From: Apoderus coryli
Taxonomy: Eukaryota; Arthropoda; Insecta; Coleoptera; Attelabidae
Length of the DNA stretch: 64,000 bases
Assembly: GCA_911728435.2 (NCBI GenBank)
Contig: OU452202.1
Coordinates: 25,213,135-25,277,134, forward strand
Direction of reading: 5' to 3'
Position 1 is the stretch's first letter; every line of letters begins with the position of its first letter. The notes under the pieces were generated by a model that was not told where the DNA came from, ran no database searches, and was given only the letters and a program-made list of their open reading frames with translations. This document shows, piece after piece, positions 33,462-45,548 of the stretch. A program made the position numbers and the translations under genes.

Positions 33462-36400
33462 TTAGTTTCTTAATGGATTACTGAATGTTGTTACTGGCGA
33501 TTTGTATAGTGGATTCATTTCAGTCCAACTTTTTCGTTCGTTAACGAATCTTTGATACTCAGCTTGATCTGCTTTGTAAATCCGATATTTCTGGATAAAG
33601 ATCATTATTAATCCCCCTAGAACTATTGCCATAAAGATAGCTGAAAAAATATTTATTTATTTATTTATTCACGGACAAAGTCCATTTATACAGCATACAA
33701 TATAATATAACAAATATAATTCCATGCAATACTACACAAATTCAACAATTTTACAAAACCTAAGAAACTTTAAATTACACAATAAGTAGACAATTTAAAC
33801 ATAATTCAAGTTATACATAAAGCTATTCGCAAGACCCACGCCAGGAATAAAAGGAAAACCATGATCGTCAACGCAACAGGCATCGATCGACTTACGCAAA
33901 AGTGCCGTCACGACGCTCACATTTCAAACGGCGAATAAATTCACCTATAGGCGCAAAGAAATCAACGCCTAAGCAAGAATTCGCCATCCTGGCCACTCTA
34001 GGGACCAAATTATTTCCTCCGTAATTTGTACGGTGAAATTCCTCATGGAAAAGGTGAGAGTATCTATTGTTCCTAGACGGTACATGAAAATGAATATTGG
34101 ACAACAAATAAGAAGACGATACCATATTGTTCAAAAGCTTATAAAGTATTAATAGATCTCTGACGACCCTGCGATTACTCAATGTCGTAAGCCCCAGCTC
34201 GCTCATCATTGTTCCGTAATCGAACACAAAATCGATAGGACGCGGACGACCAAGCTTAAAGTGAACATACCTAAGGAAACGCCGCTGAACGCTCTCAACT
34301 CGGGCAGAATGGCAACCGTATGACGGGGTCCAAACCTTTGAAGCACACTCCAAATGTGGTCTGACGAGCGTCGTGAACAAAATTCTAATAGTATTCACAT
34401 TACTGAAATCAACCGAGCAACGTTTTATGAAGCCCAACACTTTCAGAGACCTGGAAGTCGAGTGCCTGATGTGATCCACAAAGCTCAAGGAAGTGTCCAG
34501 GTAAACTCCCAGATCCTTAACCGAAGATTTGTATTTTAGGACTGAATGGTCGACAAAATATTCATACAAAAGAGGTCTCCTGGTTCGGTTGAAATTTACG
34601 CAAAAGCACTTAGAAACATTTAAAGTCATACCATGCAACTCACACCAATGCACAAATCTCACAACATCCTCCTGCAGAAGATAACAATCTGTGGGACCTC
34701 CGATACGCCGGTAACACTTCAGGTCGTCGGCGAAGAGCCTGAATTCACTGTGAATGAAACACTGCTTGATATCATTTATAAATAAGTTAAATAACAATGG
34801 CCCGAGGTGAGAACCCTGGGGGACACCAGAAGAAACCGAAATAGGGTCAGAAAGGAAATCACTGAAATGGACTATCTGAGTTCTGCCAGTCAGGTAGCTC
34901 TCCAACCATCTCAACAAAGGTGCCGACATGCCAATACACTCCAGCTTGTGAATAAGGAGCCGGTGATTCACGCAGTCGAAGGCCTTGGAAAAATCGGTGT
35001 AGATTGCATGAACCTGGTAACCGCCCTCCAAGGCCCGTGACAAATAATGTGTGTATTCCAGAAGATTAAGCTCAGTAGACCGACCGGACTGGAAAACGAA
35101 CTGTTCATCAATTATAATAATTATATTAGGTTAGATAGTTTAAAATTCCACTAAATGGAAAAGCCTCTGCTTAAGTAGGTATGCGTTAGCCAAGTTTTCT
35201 TCAAAATAATGAAATACACTTATTGGGACTTACCAATTGCCGTTGTGGTCATTTTAGCTGTTCCTGTCAAAATACACGACTGTTCCTTGGTAAGAAGATG
35301 AACGGATTTATCTTCACCTCTATGATAGCAATAGTTTAAGGTGCAACGTGTTCCTGTTGAAAAATATATGATCTGGCAATCGCTTTCTGAAAATAACCAA
35401 AAATATAAGCCATTTGTAACAATAATTTTATATTAAACTATTACCACAAGTAATCCCTTGCGAAATTCCGGTTTCCTCTACCAATATTTTGACACCGTCC
35501 CGATCAAAAGTCGCTGTTCCATTCTGAACAGATTCTTCAACGTATTTCTCATAAATCTCACAAAAGACATTTTTCTCTGGTGTCTTTTCACAATAAACAC
35601 CTTCAAAGCCCTCATCACATTGACATGTGTTGCACTCACAAGTGCCATGGTCATTACACAATTTATCTTAAATAAAAAATAAGAATATCATATTATTTTA
35701 TGCAAATTTCAGCGCTTGTCCGTTCCCAGTATAGATTTCTGAGAAACGGCCTCAGTAAAAGCCAATCTATTTCTCCTACTAATTAAAACCATTTGGAAAC
35801 TAATGAAACTCAATAAATTCACAGATTATGTACCAAAACTATAACTTAACTTAGCATAAAGCTCATCGTCTATTACATCGAAATCTTTACTGAGATCAAG
35901 CAGCGTGAAATCGACGGTCTCTTCCTTGTCAATGTGTTCTTGTCATACATCATCTAATGCTTTTAATAATAAAGCATAACAGTACTAATACTCTTACGAA
36001 AACATGATAGACAATCCAGAAACAGGTTGATTTCATCTGTTTAATTTCTGACGACTCTAAACTAACGTAATTTTATTTTACCGTATTTAATATTACCTGT
36101 TCCAAGTAGTCTACAATTTTCTTCGGATGTCGAACAAGAACAATCTTCACCAGTAAAAGAAGATTCACATTGGCATAATCCTTTAATACATACACCATGA
36201 TCTTCGCCAGAACACACTTGATTGTTTTCGCGGTTGATTGGGCAAATGTATTCGCAGTACGTTCCACTGTAAGGGTATTCACAAACACATTTCCCACAAT
36301 GACAATCGCCACTAAAAATTAAAAATAAATTTTAATGTAGTTTTGATTTTTTGGTTACACTTCCCCTAGCAAAGCCGTCGTTGTGGATAAAACATTCATC

Positions 36401-39400
36401 GCACATCCTATCACTGTGTCGACGATTTGATTCAAAATGAGCTCTGAATCACCCAACAGCGTATTACAAACCATATTGGAATATTCTTCCAAGGAACGTA
36501 TGAGTTTTATCATTCAACAATCAGGATCGATACATAAACTCTCTAAAGATTCCATGGTTCCCGATTTTCAAGACACCAATGATATTAATCATTTTCCGTA
36601 TTCAAATTCTTTATTCAGCCATCACAAATACAAATATTGTACAATTGGCAAGTCAAAAGGCAAAAGATATATACAAATGAACAAAAAATACAGACAAAAG
36701 CAACACATACATCTAAAAAATATTCAATAAATTAAAAAAAAAACAATAAATAAACAAATTTAAAAAATTACACAGATATCACAGGCGAACACATGACTCG
36801 GTAAATTCCTGCAGCGTGTAGAATGTCCCTGATATTAAAAAATCTTTCAATTTGCGCTTAAACATTTTCTCCGATTGAGATTCCCTCAAGCAGCATGTTA
36901 AAAAAATAAATACCGAAGTATTGAGGTTACTTTTTATATGATTCATGGTTAGGTCTGGAGAGAAGCAGATGTATGAACGCGGATTCAAAAAAGGTGCAAT
37001 GTGAAGATCTAATAGTTGATGCAGCAAATGAACTTTGACAATACCTAGCAATTATAAACTGATAACTTACTTTCCAAAGCAAGTATTAGACACGGAATTA
37101 TTGGTTTTCTTACGACAAAACTCCACGTTAGCATCGCATTCGATGTTACAAAATTCGCCAGTCCTATAAAATAAAAAAAAAAGTCCTATTACGACATCTG
37201 TACAACAAGGCGATAAGATCAGAGTAAGTACATCCTTATACATCAATGAAACAGTTGAATTTGTCCTGCAATATAAGGATGCACCCTGCTCTCACCTTAT
37301 ATACGAATGCGGTATGATAATTGATGAGTCTACAAATGAAAGCATTACGTCGAAGCCCTGTTTAACTAATTTGGCCGTGGTAATACCGGATTAATAAGTT
37401 GAAGCGTTATTTTGTTGAAAGAGCCAAACGAGCCCGTTTTTTGTTCAATTCTTTGTCGAATCTGGTCAAGAAATCACTATTGTACCGCACCGTGAACGTT
37501 CTTTCTTTCATCAAATAGTCAATGTGAATTAGCAAAGCTCGAAAAAACGGACCGTTTTCGCGTCTTCTGGAGCTTTTCGCCAAATGGCGTCAAGCCTCAC
37601 CAATTATCATAACTTCATAGTACAGGATGATTCATTTAAAGGTATACTTTCTTTAAGGTTACTTGAAAATGAGGCTTCTACTGATCAAAACCAGGGCATT
37701 TCATATGTTAATAGCATGTTATTATTGAGCGTTGACTTGATCCTGGATATTTGTAAAACACCCAGAGACGAACGATTGATGAAAGAGAATAAGAAAAATC
37801 AGATATATAGGTGATCAAGCAGTTGTTTAATCACAATGAGTATTTTAAACGTGCCACATTCGCACTCTGGGCATTTACCATTTTTATTATCCCGGCTTAA
37901 TATTTTATTATTATTATCTCTTGGATTGTGGTAGTTGTCGAGAGATTTATTTATTTCCAGTGACGCAGTTAAATAAGTATTTTTAGTAAGTCATATATAC
38001 AGTGTGTCCACGGATTCAGTTTTTACGATGAATTTTCAAAAATTATCAAGAGTAAAGTACCTGTGTTGTTAAAAATATTAAAAACATTTACTTAGAAAAG
38101 GTGTTCAGAATTAAAAGCTATGACAGATTATGAATTTTCATTTTGATCGGGAACTTTGATATTTTTTATTGTATTATTTTTATTTTTGACAAGCGCAAAG
38201 TATTTTTATTATTTTTTATTAGAAAAATTTTCGCAATTTTCGATGTGCAATATCCAAGTTATTTTTAAAGTGTCCACCCTGTACATCTTTATTAATGAAT
38301 CATCTTGTATAGATCTAAAAATATTTAATAGCAAATCAATACCATCCACTATTACATTTACATGCGCCACAGTGAAAGACTCCATTATCGTTGCAATTCA
38401 CAAAATCTCCGGTATAAGATGCACATGTACAGGTACTTCCCACATATTCAATGTCAATCTTCAATTCTTCATTAATACTTTTCTCCAAAATATAAATTAT
38501 TTCCTATTAAATTAAAAAATTTGCAAATTTTAAACAAACAGCCCATGGAGTAAATAAATACTTACCTTCTTTTTACTGGTAAACTCTTTCAACGTTATCT
38601 GCATTTTAAAGGTGAAGGGTTTTTCTTCCTCCACATTGTAACAACCAGATGTGATATTAAAATCATTATTACCATAGCAATCACCGAAGAATTTTAGATC
38701 GAGTTCTGGAGCATGGCTCGTGTTTGCTGAAAATTGTACCTAAAAACAAAACTCTAATTTAAGCAAAAATAGCTCGATTCAATTCCTAATGGTTCCTGAA
38801 ATGTCCTGGGTTATTGCTGGGTTATTTTAGGAAACACGTTATCACAGTGGAACTAATAAAGCTGCTTTGTCCGTCAAAGCTCTCATTCCCAGTTTGAGTT
38901 CTGCATAATGTTTTTCATGTCATAAAACGCTCCATGAATTTTCTACATGGTTTCTTCATACGTCGTCGCACTTGAAAAGATGGTTGAGATCCGGAGATCG
39001 CCGAGATCATATTGTGAGTCCTTTCAAAATTATTTGAAGTGGTCATTGGAGACCGTTAAAAATGGCTAAATGGGGAACCACGATTCCCAGAAACCACATC
39101 CGTCTGGTATACGGACGGTTCAAAAGGAATAGAAGGGAAGTATACGGGCCTAATTCCAGGCCCTCTGAATCTCTCGGGAAAAGTCCCACTATATTCCAAG
39201 CAGAAATCAACGCTATTAATCGTTGTGCTCAAGAATGCATGCAGAGAGGCATCCCGGAACGGCAGATCAATATTATGTCAGACAGTCAAGCTGCGTTAAA
39301 AGCACTAAGGTCTTACACCTTCACGTCAAAGCTAGCATGGGAATGCAAACAGACCCTAAAGCAACTGGCAGCTCAGGGGAAAAAAATTACTCTCACATGG

Positions 39401-42400
39401 GTGCCAGGACATGAAGGCATAGAGGGGAACCAAGCGGCGGACCAACTTGCAAAAGAGGGCGCAAACGCTCGGTTGTGCGGCCCGGAACCCATCTTTGGCC
39501 TTCCAAAAAGGAACAACTTAAGTCCTACTGGAGAAACACTCCAGGCCTAAGACAATCAAAAAGGTTTATCAAACCTTCAGAGGCCAACGCAGGGAAGCTT
39601 ATCCAACTGGAGAGAAGCGACCTAAGGCGAATTACAGGCCTTTTTACGGGACACCACCCAGTGAAGTACCATCTCAAAAAGATGGGCCTAACCGAGGACG
39701 ACACTTGTCGATTTTGCGAAAACGCAACAGAGACAACAGAACACGTGCTCTGTGAATGCAGGGCACTTGTCTGCAAAAGGCTAAAATACCTTGGAGGGGT
39801 GACCCTAACACCCGACGAGGCACGGAATTTAGCCCCCAGAGAAATCATCAACCTCATGAAAAGTGTGGGACAGCTGGGCAATAGATTAGATTAGAGTCAT
39901 TCACAAAAGATCTTCTGCAGGTCGAAGTGACTCAGATAAAGCGATGTACAATCTACCTTTCAAAATTAAGAGACAATAATCTTGGCGTGATGTTCCCACA
40001 TAACGGTTCTAACACCGGTTATCTACAAGAAAGCCTCGAACTGCTTGGAAGTCCAAAAGCCAACAAAAGACATCAATGCAAATAACCTTAACTAGAGCTA
40101 TGGAAACTTCTCTCTGCTCAGGGAGGATAGGATCAGTCAAATCCACATATAATTAAAAACGAAAGCAGGAACTAGTTTCGGCTATACAGCCATCATCAGC
40201 CTAAAAAATTAAACAAAATACGTAAACGTTAGCATAAAGACAGAAGAGACAAAGCAAAGCAAAAGAAAATACACAGGAAAAAGTCAACAAAAATAACACA
40301 AATTGTAACAATAAAATTAAAAACAATCAATCGACAATTACTTAAGTCAAACAAATTATTACAATAGCGGGAGATAGCTCCAAATGTCGTGTTTAAAATA
40401 ATAAAATCGTATTTCGTGGGTGATATAAAATAACAATTTTATTTATTTATTTATGTAATTGTCGGTTTAATTTTTAATGAATTTTATTGTTACAATTTGT
40501 TTGTTAATTTTGCTAGCTTAGGTGACCTTTTGCCATTTTTCCTGTGTATTTTCTTTCGCTTTCCTTTTTCTCTTCTGTCTTTAGGCTGACGTTTAGGTAT
40601 TTTGTTTTATTTTTTAGGCTGATGATGGCTGTATGGCTGAAACTAGTTTCTGCTTTTGTTTATAATTATATGTGGATTTGGTTTCTCGTGTTTTATTTCT
40701 CTCGTTCGAGTGGAACCGGGAACTTTTGTGTTCTGTGTTTCCAACCAAAACCTATGCTTACCTGACGAATGAAATTGGTGTATCCAGTGCTGACAAGATT
40801 TAGAATATTCTCAGAGTTATCTTTTAGTTCACCAATGAAAACCTCATCTTTAAAAATTTGTGAAGCCAATTGTTGATAGTATTTAATTTTCTCATTCCTC
40901 ACAGCTATAATAAGATTTACCTAAAAAAGTTGAAATATTACCGAAACTCACATCGTAAAAGCTTTTCTCATACCTTATATCGTTTTAGCAGCGTATGAAT
41001 TTCGCCAATTGAGGGATAGTCGTACTTAAATGGATCAGTATAATTGCCTGTTTCATCCACTAAGCATTCTTCAATATCATTTCTACGGACAGCACCAACG
41101 AGTAAACCATCGCCAGCTGTATGCAGCAGACTGTCAGTAGATAAAAGTATGAGTTTTCTCGACAGTTTCGACCAGCCAAATCTTTTATTACATACCAGTA
41201 CTTGAAAAATTGCTTCTAATGCACCATCTAAATCGTCTATATTTGCACTGGTTTTGCTGTTTCTAACCTTACGAAACGTTAAAACTTATTTTTTGCAAAT
41301 TATAAAATGGTAAATCGAAAAATTTTTTTGAATGAAGATTTTGACGCAAAATTAGGCTAAATAATATTAATAATTGAAAGTTAATACCAAATTATCTAAA
41401 TGAGCACAACATTTGAATAGTTGTCGAGCTAATCTTGCTCAATAACCCTACCTGTTCGAAAAACCGATTGGTATCTTTAGTAAAATTCAGTCGATGTTTA
41501 AACAAATATCCTTTCTCACAGCTACTTGTCTGCAACATACAAGGATCGTTCTTCTTCTTTTCATCAGTGTAAGAGAAAGGCATTCCAGGCTTATCCAGAA
41601 AGGAACCATAAGCTAATCTATAGTTTAATGTAAGATTTTCTAAACTATGCCCCAAATCATCCCCTAAATTTTTTAAAGTATCCAAGTGGCTTTTCATTGA
41701 AAAACTGAGATCACCAAGATAGTAGAGTTCAACAGGGTAGTTCTTTGCTGCTTTGTATACGAAAGTTATGTTAATCGGAACATCTGAAATATAAAAAATT
41801 AAACATACTATTTCGTCTACTAAACTAATAAAATGGTTGCTTAAAATCAATTACCTTTTCTCAATTTTAAATTGAACCCTTGCGGTTTAATTTGTATGAC
41901 ATTCTTGGCGTCCCTCATCGATTTGATTTCTGTAAAGTTCACATTCAAATTTTCGCTAATCGTCATTTCTGAAATGGAATTAATTTCAATTTTCTCGCCA
42001 CATTCTTGTAGATCGTCAATAAAATTACACCTTGGAATTGTTATATTCTGCAATTCAAAATTAAACAAAACTTATGTGCGCCAGAATGTTGTAGAAAATT
42101 CGACTACTGACTGGAAGTGTTCGAGAAAGAAGGCCAATCATATATATAGCCAATGTAACAGAGACATAAGACATATTCATATTAGGGTATTGAAATATTA
42201 TTAGTTTGTTTAAGTGTTTAGTTATTAAGTGTAAATAAATTAGTTTTAAATAGAACGCGCTGTTAGTTCACTCTACGAACTACAAAATGTTTAAATATGA
42301 TGATGAAGACTAGAACGCTCTAAAGTCTTTAAGTGCTTAATTACATTTACTTAATTTTGGACATTCAGCAGACGTTTATGTGGTTTTTTGTGTGTGTGTT

Positions 42401-43120
42401 GCTGAATTTTAATAAGTTTTCATATGACGCTTAATCTATGCCCTCAACTCTTTAAATTCTTGATAAAGACGCTAGTATTTGGTGTGTTTTTTTCTTTCTG
42501 GCAAGCAAAGATTTGTATACATTTTTTAGTATCAAAATGTAAATAATTTCGCGTAAAAATGTTACTACAAGATACCTCACATAGTAAAAAAATTGACTCG
42601 AGGATAAACCAAGCACTAATATAGCAAAAATCAACTGCTAAAGGTAAAGAAAATTAGTTGAGGTCATTATAATACAATAAGAAGTAGATTGATAGTTCGT
42701 TAAATTCTTTGTTGAATGAAATTAATCCATTTGATAACTAACTTAAAACTAAATATTTTCGAAAACATTATATAGAAAAAGCAACGTTTCGTGATTTTTA
42801 ATCGCTTCTTCGCTCTAGTCATGAATGGCTGGTAAAAGAAGGAAAATAGAATATGTTTAGTTTCGAAGACCGAACAAACGACGACATCCTGAACATTCCG
42901 GCATATTTTTCACTTAAAGCTGATGATTTTAACTTACATTTTCTTGATAACACCAGTGACAACAATGGTGTGCTTGGATACATTCGTCACATTGTTGTTT
43001 CTCATTGCACAAAAATTTTATTTCATATGGACACACAGTAGAACTTTCAATAAAATCAATACTGACGAAATCAAGGATTAAAATACACAATAATAATTTA
43101 TATTTGATGAAAGTTCTCAT
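33462..43120 (-). CDS. Integrin beta subunit (beta-nu-like), 12 exons, 785 aa
   Basis: This is a type I membrane receptor that pairs with an alpha subunit for adhesion or phagocytosis. Exons, 5' to 3': 43120-42938, 42047-41855, 41783-41452, 41267-40974, 40920-40762, 38739-38566, 38503-38343, 37163-37071, 36311-36097, 35666-35445, 35386-35234, 33640-33462; the joined frame is open. It has a signal peptide (1-27), PSI cysteines (CDECIQAHHCCHWC), a beta-I domain with MIDAS D150, S152, S154, I-EGF repeats (CGKCVCEYPYSGTYC), a beta-tail, a helix at about 721-741 and NPLY at 769-772. Two oddities: the usual ADMIDAS Asp pair after DLSxSMK is SH (157-158), and the second NPxY is NPLR at the very C-terminus. 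The beta-nu assignment is inference. Large introns hold retroelements. Confidence 0.93.
33645..35125 (-). pseudogene. Non-LTR retrotransposon in last integrin intron
   Basis: A clean frame from about 35120 to 33892 begins QFVFQSGRSTELNLLEYTHY and includes YTDFSKAFDCVNHRLL, SGVPQGSHLGPLLFNLFIND, an intact FADDLKCYRR box and DLGVYLDTSLSF. The 5' half of the element is missing. The 3' end is a (AAAT)n tail at about 33649-33667, only about nine bases from the splice acceptor of the final integrin exon. It lies in the same orientation as the gene. Confidence 0.9.
36690..37062 (-). pseudogene. Probable retrotransposon C-terminal fragment in integrin intron 8
   Basis: The minus strand ends SQSEKMFKRKLKDFLISGTF followed by YTLQEFTE and a stop near 36779. 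This resembles the FKxxLKxxLxxxxFYSxxEF tail common to several insect LINEs. An A-rich tail with ATAAA follows at about 36735-36770. There is no catalytic motif, so the call is tentative. Confidence 0.5.
37170..38342. other. Integrin intron 7: degenerate repeats
   Basis: At 37996-38285 TATACAGTGTGTCCACGG and GTGTCCACCCTGTACAT form inverted ends of a short element of the TACAGGGTG group. Between 37380 and 37600 there is a more GC-rich stretch that reads as a decayed protein on the minus strand (FLDQIRQRIEQKTGSF); I cannot name it. Confidence 0.45.
39056..39940 (+). pseudogene. Non-LTR retrotransposon 3' end with RNase H (copy 2), in integrin intron 5
   Basis: The RNase H residues are visible as VWYTDGSKGIEG (frame-shifted relative to the rest), FQAEINAI, IMSDSQAALKAL and VPGHEGIEGNQAADQLAKEG. 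A 34-bp deletion between two AAAAG repeats near 39510 shifts frame before the CRFCENATETTEHVLCEC knuckle. It is the same family as 9958-10632 but keeps the 15 bp lost there. It is antisense to the integrin. Confidence 0.9.
40168..40202 (-). ncRNA. Hammerhead-ribozyme-like motif 5, sense in integrin intron
   Basis: Stem I AGG/CCU, core CUGAUGA, extra U, perfect stem II GGCU/AGCC with loop GUAU, GAAA, palindromic stem III ACUAGU, predicted cleavage after U17. The TATGTGGATTTGAC box lies about 25 nt downstream. It is on the coding strand of integrin intron 5, so it would be present in the pre-mRNA. Confidence 0.7.
40616..40653 (+). ncRNA. Hammerhead-ribozyme-like motif 6
   Basis: The core CUGAUGA, GAAA and stem III ACUAGU are intact. 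Stem II GGCU/GGCU relies on two G-U wobbles and stem I begins with a wobble. The downstream TATGTGGATTTGG box is present. It is weaker than its inverted partner at 40168. Confidence 0.55.
42085..42289. mobile_element. Candidate solo LTR in integrin intron 1
   Basis: A 197-bp unit (42089-42285) begins TTGTAGAAAATTCGACTACT and ends TCTACGAACTACAA, with inverted TTGTAG/CTACAA ends. It is flanked on both sides by AATG, a 4-bp duplication as in Gypsy-type elements. It holds a TATATATAG box and an AATAAA string (about 42234) in the order expected of an LTR. There is no primer-binding site or coding region, and it is short for an LTR. Confidence 0.5.
42290..42937. other. Integrin intron 1, remaining sequence
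   Basis: AT-rich. At about 42780-42830 the minus strand has GAAACGUUGC preceded by GAUU/AAUC and GCGAAGAAG, a palindrome resembling the degenerate ribozyme-like motif near 10800. The core is not intact. Confidence 0.4.
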
Positions 43121-43479
43121 TTTGACAACATGAGTTTGTAGTTCTAAACACGTCTAAAACGTTATAATTTTAATATCTGATAAATAGGTATTTATTTAGT
43201 TTATCAATCGGAATGATTACATTTAGCGGGATAGGGTTATAAAATATACAGTGTGTATCACGTAATATAATGCATAATTTAGACATAGTATTTATGCGAT
43301 GCAACGTTCTTTCAAATTTATTTTTTACAGTGCAGTGGATCATGTAATTCATATAAGAAAAAAGATTGTTTAACTTTACTAGTTCAAAAAATCCTTTTAA
43401 TAGGCAATGAACTGGTGCCCCTGTAGCATGAATGTGTGTATAATTTATAACTTAATATCAAGACGTAATACTTTTCCTC

Positions 43480-44690
43480 TGGAAGAGTGCTAAGGTGTGT
43501 CCTGTGTTCAAGAGCGGAGATCGTGCGGATATCACCAATTATAGGCCTATATCAATTCTGTCTAATTTTTCTAAATTACTTGAAATAGTCCTTTACAATC
43601 GTATTTATCCAATGTTCAACATGGGCTGGTCCAGTATCAGCATGGTTTCATTGCACACAAGTCCACACTTTCAAATTTGTCAATTTTTTCACAATACGTG
43701 TCTGAGATGTTGGATAACCGCGGTCAGGTTGACGTTGTATACACCGATTTTTGCAAGGCGTTTGATAGAATTGATCATACAATCCTTATACAAAAGCTTC
43801 CGCATTTTGGCTTTAGCGCTGATGCCGTCTGTCTTCTGCAATCTTATATTACTGATAGAGTTCAGTTTGTGTGGATATACATCGACATATTATACAGCTC
43901 TATCTGGAGTACCTCAGGGTTCAAATCTGGGACCTCGATTATTTTTATTATTCATTAATGATATGGGATAATTATTGAATTGTAGTAAACTGATTTAAGC
44001 AGATGACTTAAAGATTTTTACAACGATAAGTACGCCGGAGGATTGTATTTTGCTACAAGGCAGTCTTCAATTGGTGAATGCTTGGTGTGAACAAAACAGA
44101 CTTTTCCTCAATCCTAAGAAATGTAATGTTGTTTCTTATACCCGCAAAACGTCCCCGACCATCTTTTATTATAATGTAAATGGAGTAATTCTGAATCGAA
44201 AGGAGTCTATCTTGGAGTTACTTTTGACATGCATTTCACTTTCAAGGAACATATTACAGATATGGTGGCTGATGCGACCAAAGCTTATGGCTTTATTTTT
44301 AGAAACAGTAAATATTTCGAGAGTGTCGTTCCTTTGAATACTCTATATTTTGCATATGTAAGATCCAAGCTTGAGTATTGCTCTTTGGTCTGGTACCCCT
44401 GCTATGACTGTGATATTCAAATGATTGAGAAAGTTCAGCGTAAATTTTTAAAATGTTTGTGCTTTAAAATTGATGGAACTTACCCGGATCGCGGAACACC
44501 TTACAAATATCTTATTGACCGATTTCAATTTCAAAGTTTAAGGAGAACCATCGGAAACGACACCTGGTACATAGTTATATTATGGTGTAGACGATTTCAT
44601 TTAGACCATACTGTATTTACCAAACCAACAACATTAAACGTGTTTAGTATCATATCATTCTTATATTTCATTGATAAGGATAAGATATGA
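43480..44690 (+). pseudogene. Non-LTR reverse transcriptase remnant upstream of the integrin
   Basis: Three frames must be combined: CPVFKSGDRADITNYRPIS (43495), VDVVYTDFCKAFDRIDHTIL (about 43727), SGVPQGSNLGPRLFLLFIND (about 43910), then LQLVNAWCEQNRLFLNPKKC, FIFRNSKYFESVVPLNTLYF and RKFLKCLCFKIDGTYPDRGT. The catalytic box is damaged (reads L-stop-A-D-D near 44000). It is an old, multiply shifted copy of the family at 5240. Confidence 0.88.
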
Positions 44691-44699
44691 GTTCTGTAA

Positions 44700-45143
44700 T
44701 TTCTTTTGGTGTGAACTATTTTATTTGTTCAACTAGGGAACAATATTATCAAGTGATGACACCGGTGTGAAAATTCCACACCAAAGAGGGACAGGGGAAA
44801 ACATGAATATTATTAAACTATTAAATAGAGAATTCAGGATCTAAAAAAGGCGCAACTTGCTAAATATCCGTAAAAGGAGTTCTTTGTATAGCAAGGTGGA
44901 TTATCGGTGGACTAAACTATCAAATGGGCTACCACTTTAAATTCCGTAAGCAATCAGACAGATAAGCGCCTTTTTCTGCAAATGACAGGCATTTTCACAT
45001 CAAAGCAGTCAAGTGATGGGTGGTGTGTATTCATTTTGTTTATAATATTTCAGTATATCCCACATGGCTCTCGAATATTCTAAAGAACTATTTAAAATGA
45101 CCTCAAAATGTCGATACTTAAAAGAGAAAACACCATCGAAGAG
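44700..45143. other. No gene recognised
   Basis: Probably the 3' part of the preceding retroelement followed by AT-rich DNA. No clear tail was found. Confidence 0.4.
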
Positions 45144-45450
45144 TTAACACACAATTAACCAAGAATTAAATTGCAAAAAAATTGATACCCCCATTTTAAC
45201 ATATATAGTAAATACTAATAGAATCAAAATGGAGCTTTGAGGCACACCAAACTCAATATTACTACGATTAGATCTGCCTTTGAAATATTGAAAGCTGTTT
45301 TCTAATTTGCTATCCCAAAGTTGACGAAACGAGATCAGAATTAGCTTGTACATCTTCAACAATATCTTGGGTTAAATTATTTCTTTACGAAATGTTATTT
45401 AAAAAAATCTAGACCACTTGAAGCAGGCTTTGATTTCGGAAGAACAAGAA
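45144..45450 (-). pseudogene. Short reverse transcriptase fragment
   Basis: The minus strand encodes QYFKGRSNRSNIEFGVPQSS followed by ILILLVFTIYV, the region before the YADD box of a non-LTR RT (usual form [18 protein letters not shown]). Key glycines and prolines are altered. It lies just 3' of the aldehyde dehydrogenase. Confidence 0.65.
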
Positions 45451-45548
45451 AAGATTTAGGCAGATTTCGAAAAAAAAAACAACTTTAATATTTAATTAAA
45501 CATAACAAAAATACCACAAACAAAACAATATACGAAAACTAAGAATAA

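Larger units (their letters stand above)
40142..40690. mobile_element. Foldback element with outward hammerhead-like motifs, in integrin intron 5
   Basis: Arms of roughly 225-235 bp (40142-40366 and 40455-40690) are inverted copies: AATCCACATATAATTA, GCAG(A/G)AACTAGTTTC, AGCCATCATCAGCCTAAAAA and AAAATACACAGGAAAAA recur reversed. Ribozyme-like motifs at 40168-40202 (minus) and 40616-40653 (plus) point outward. The left motif is sense to the integrin transcript. Confidence 0.8.
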
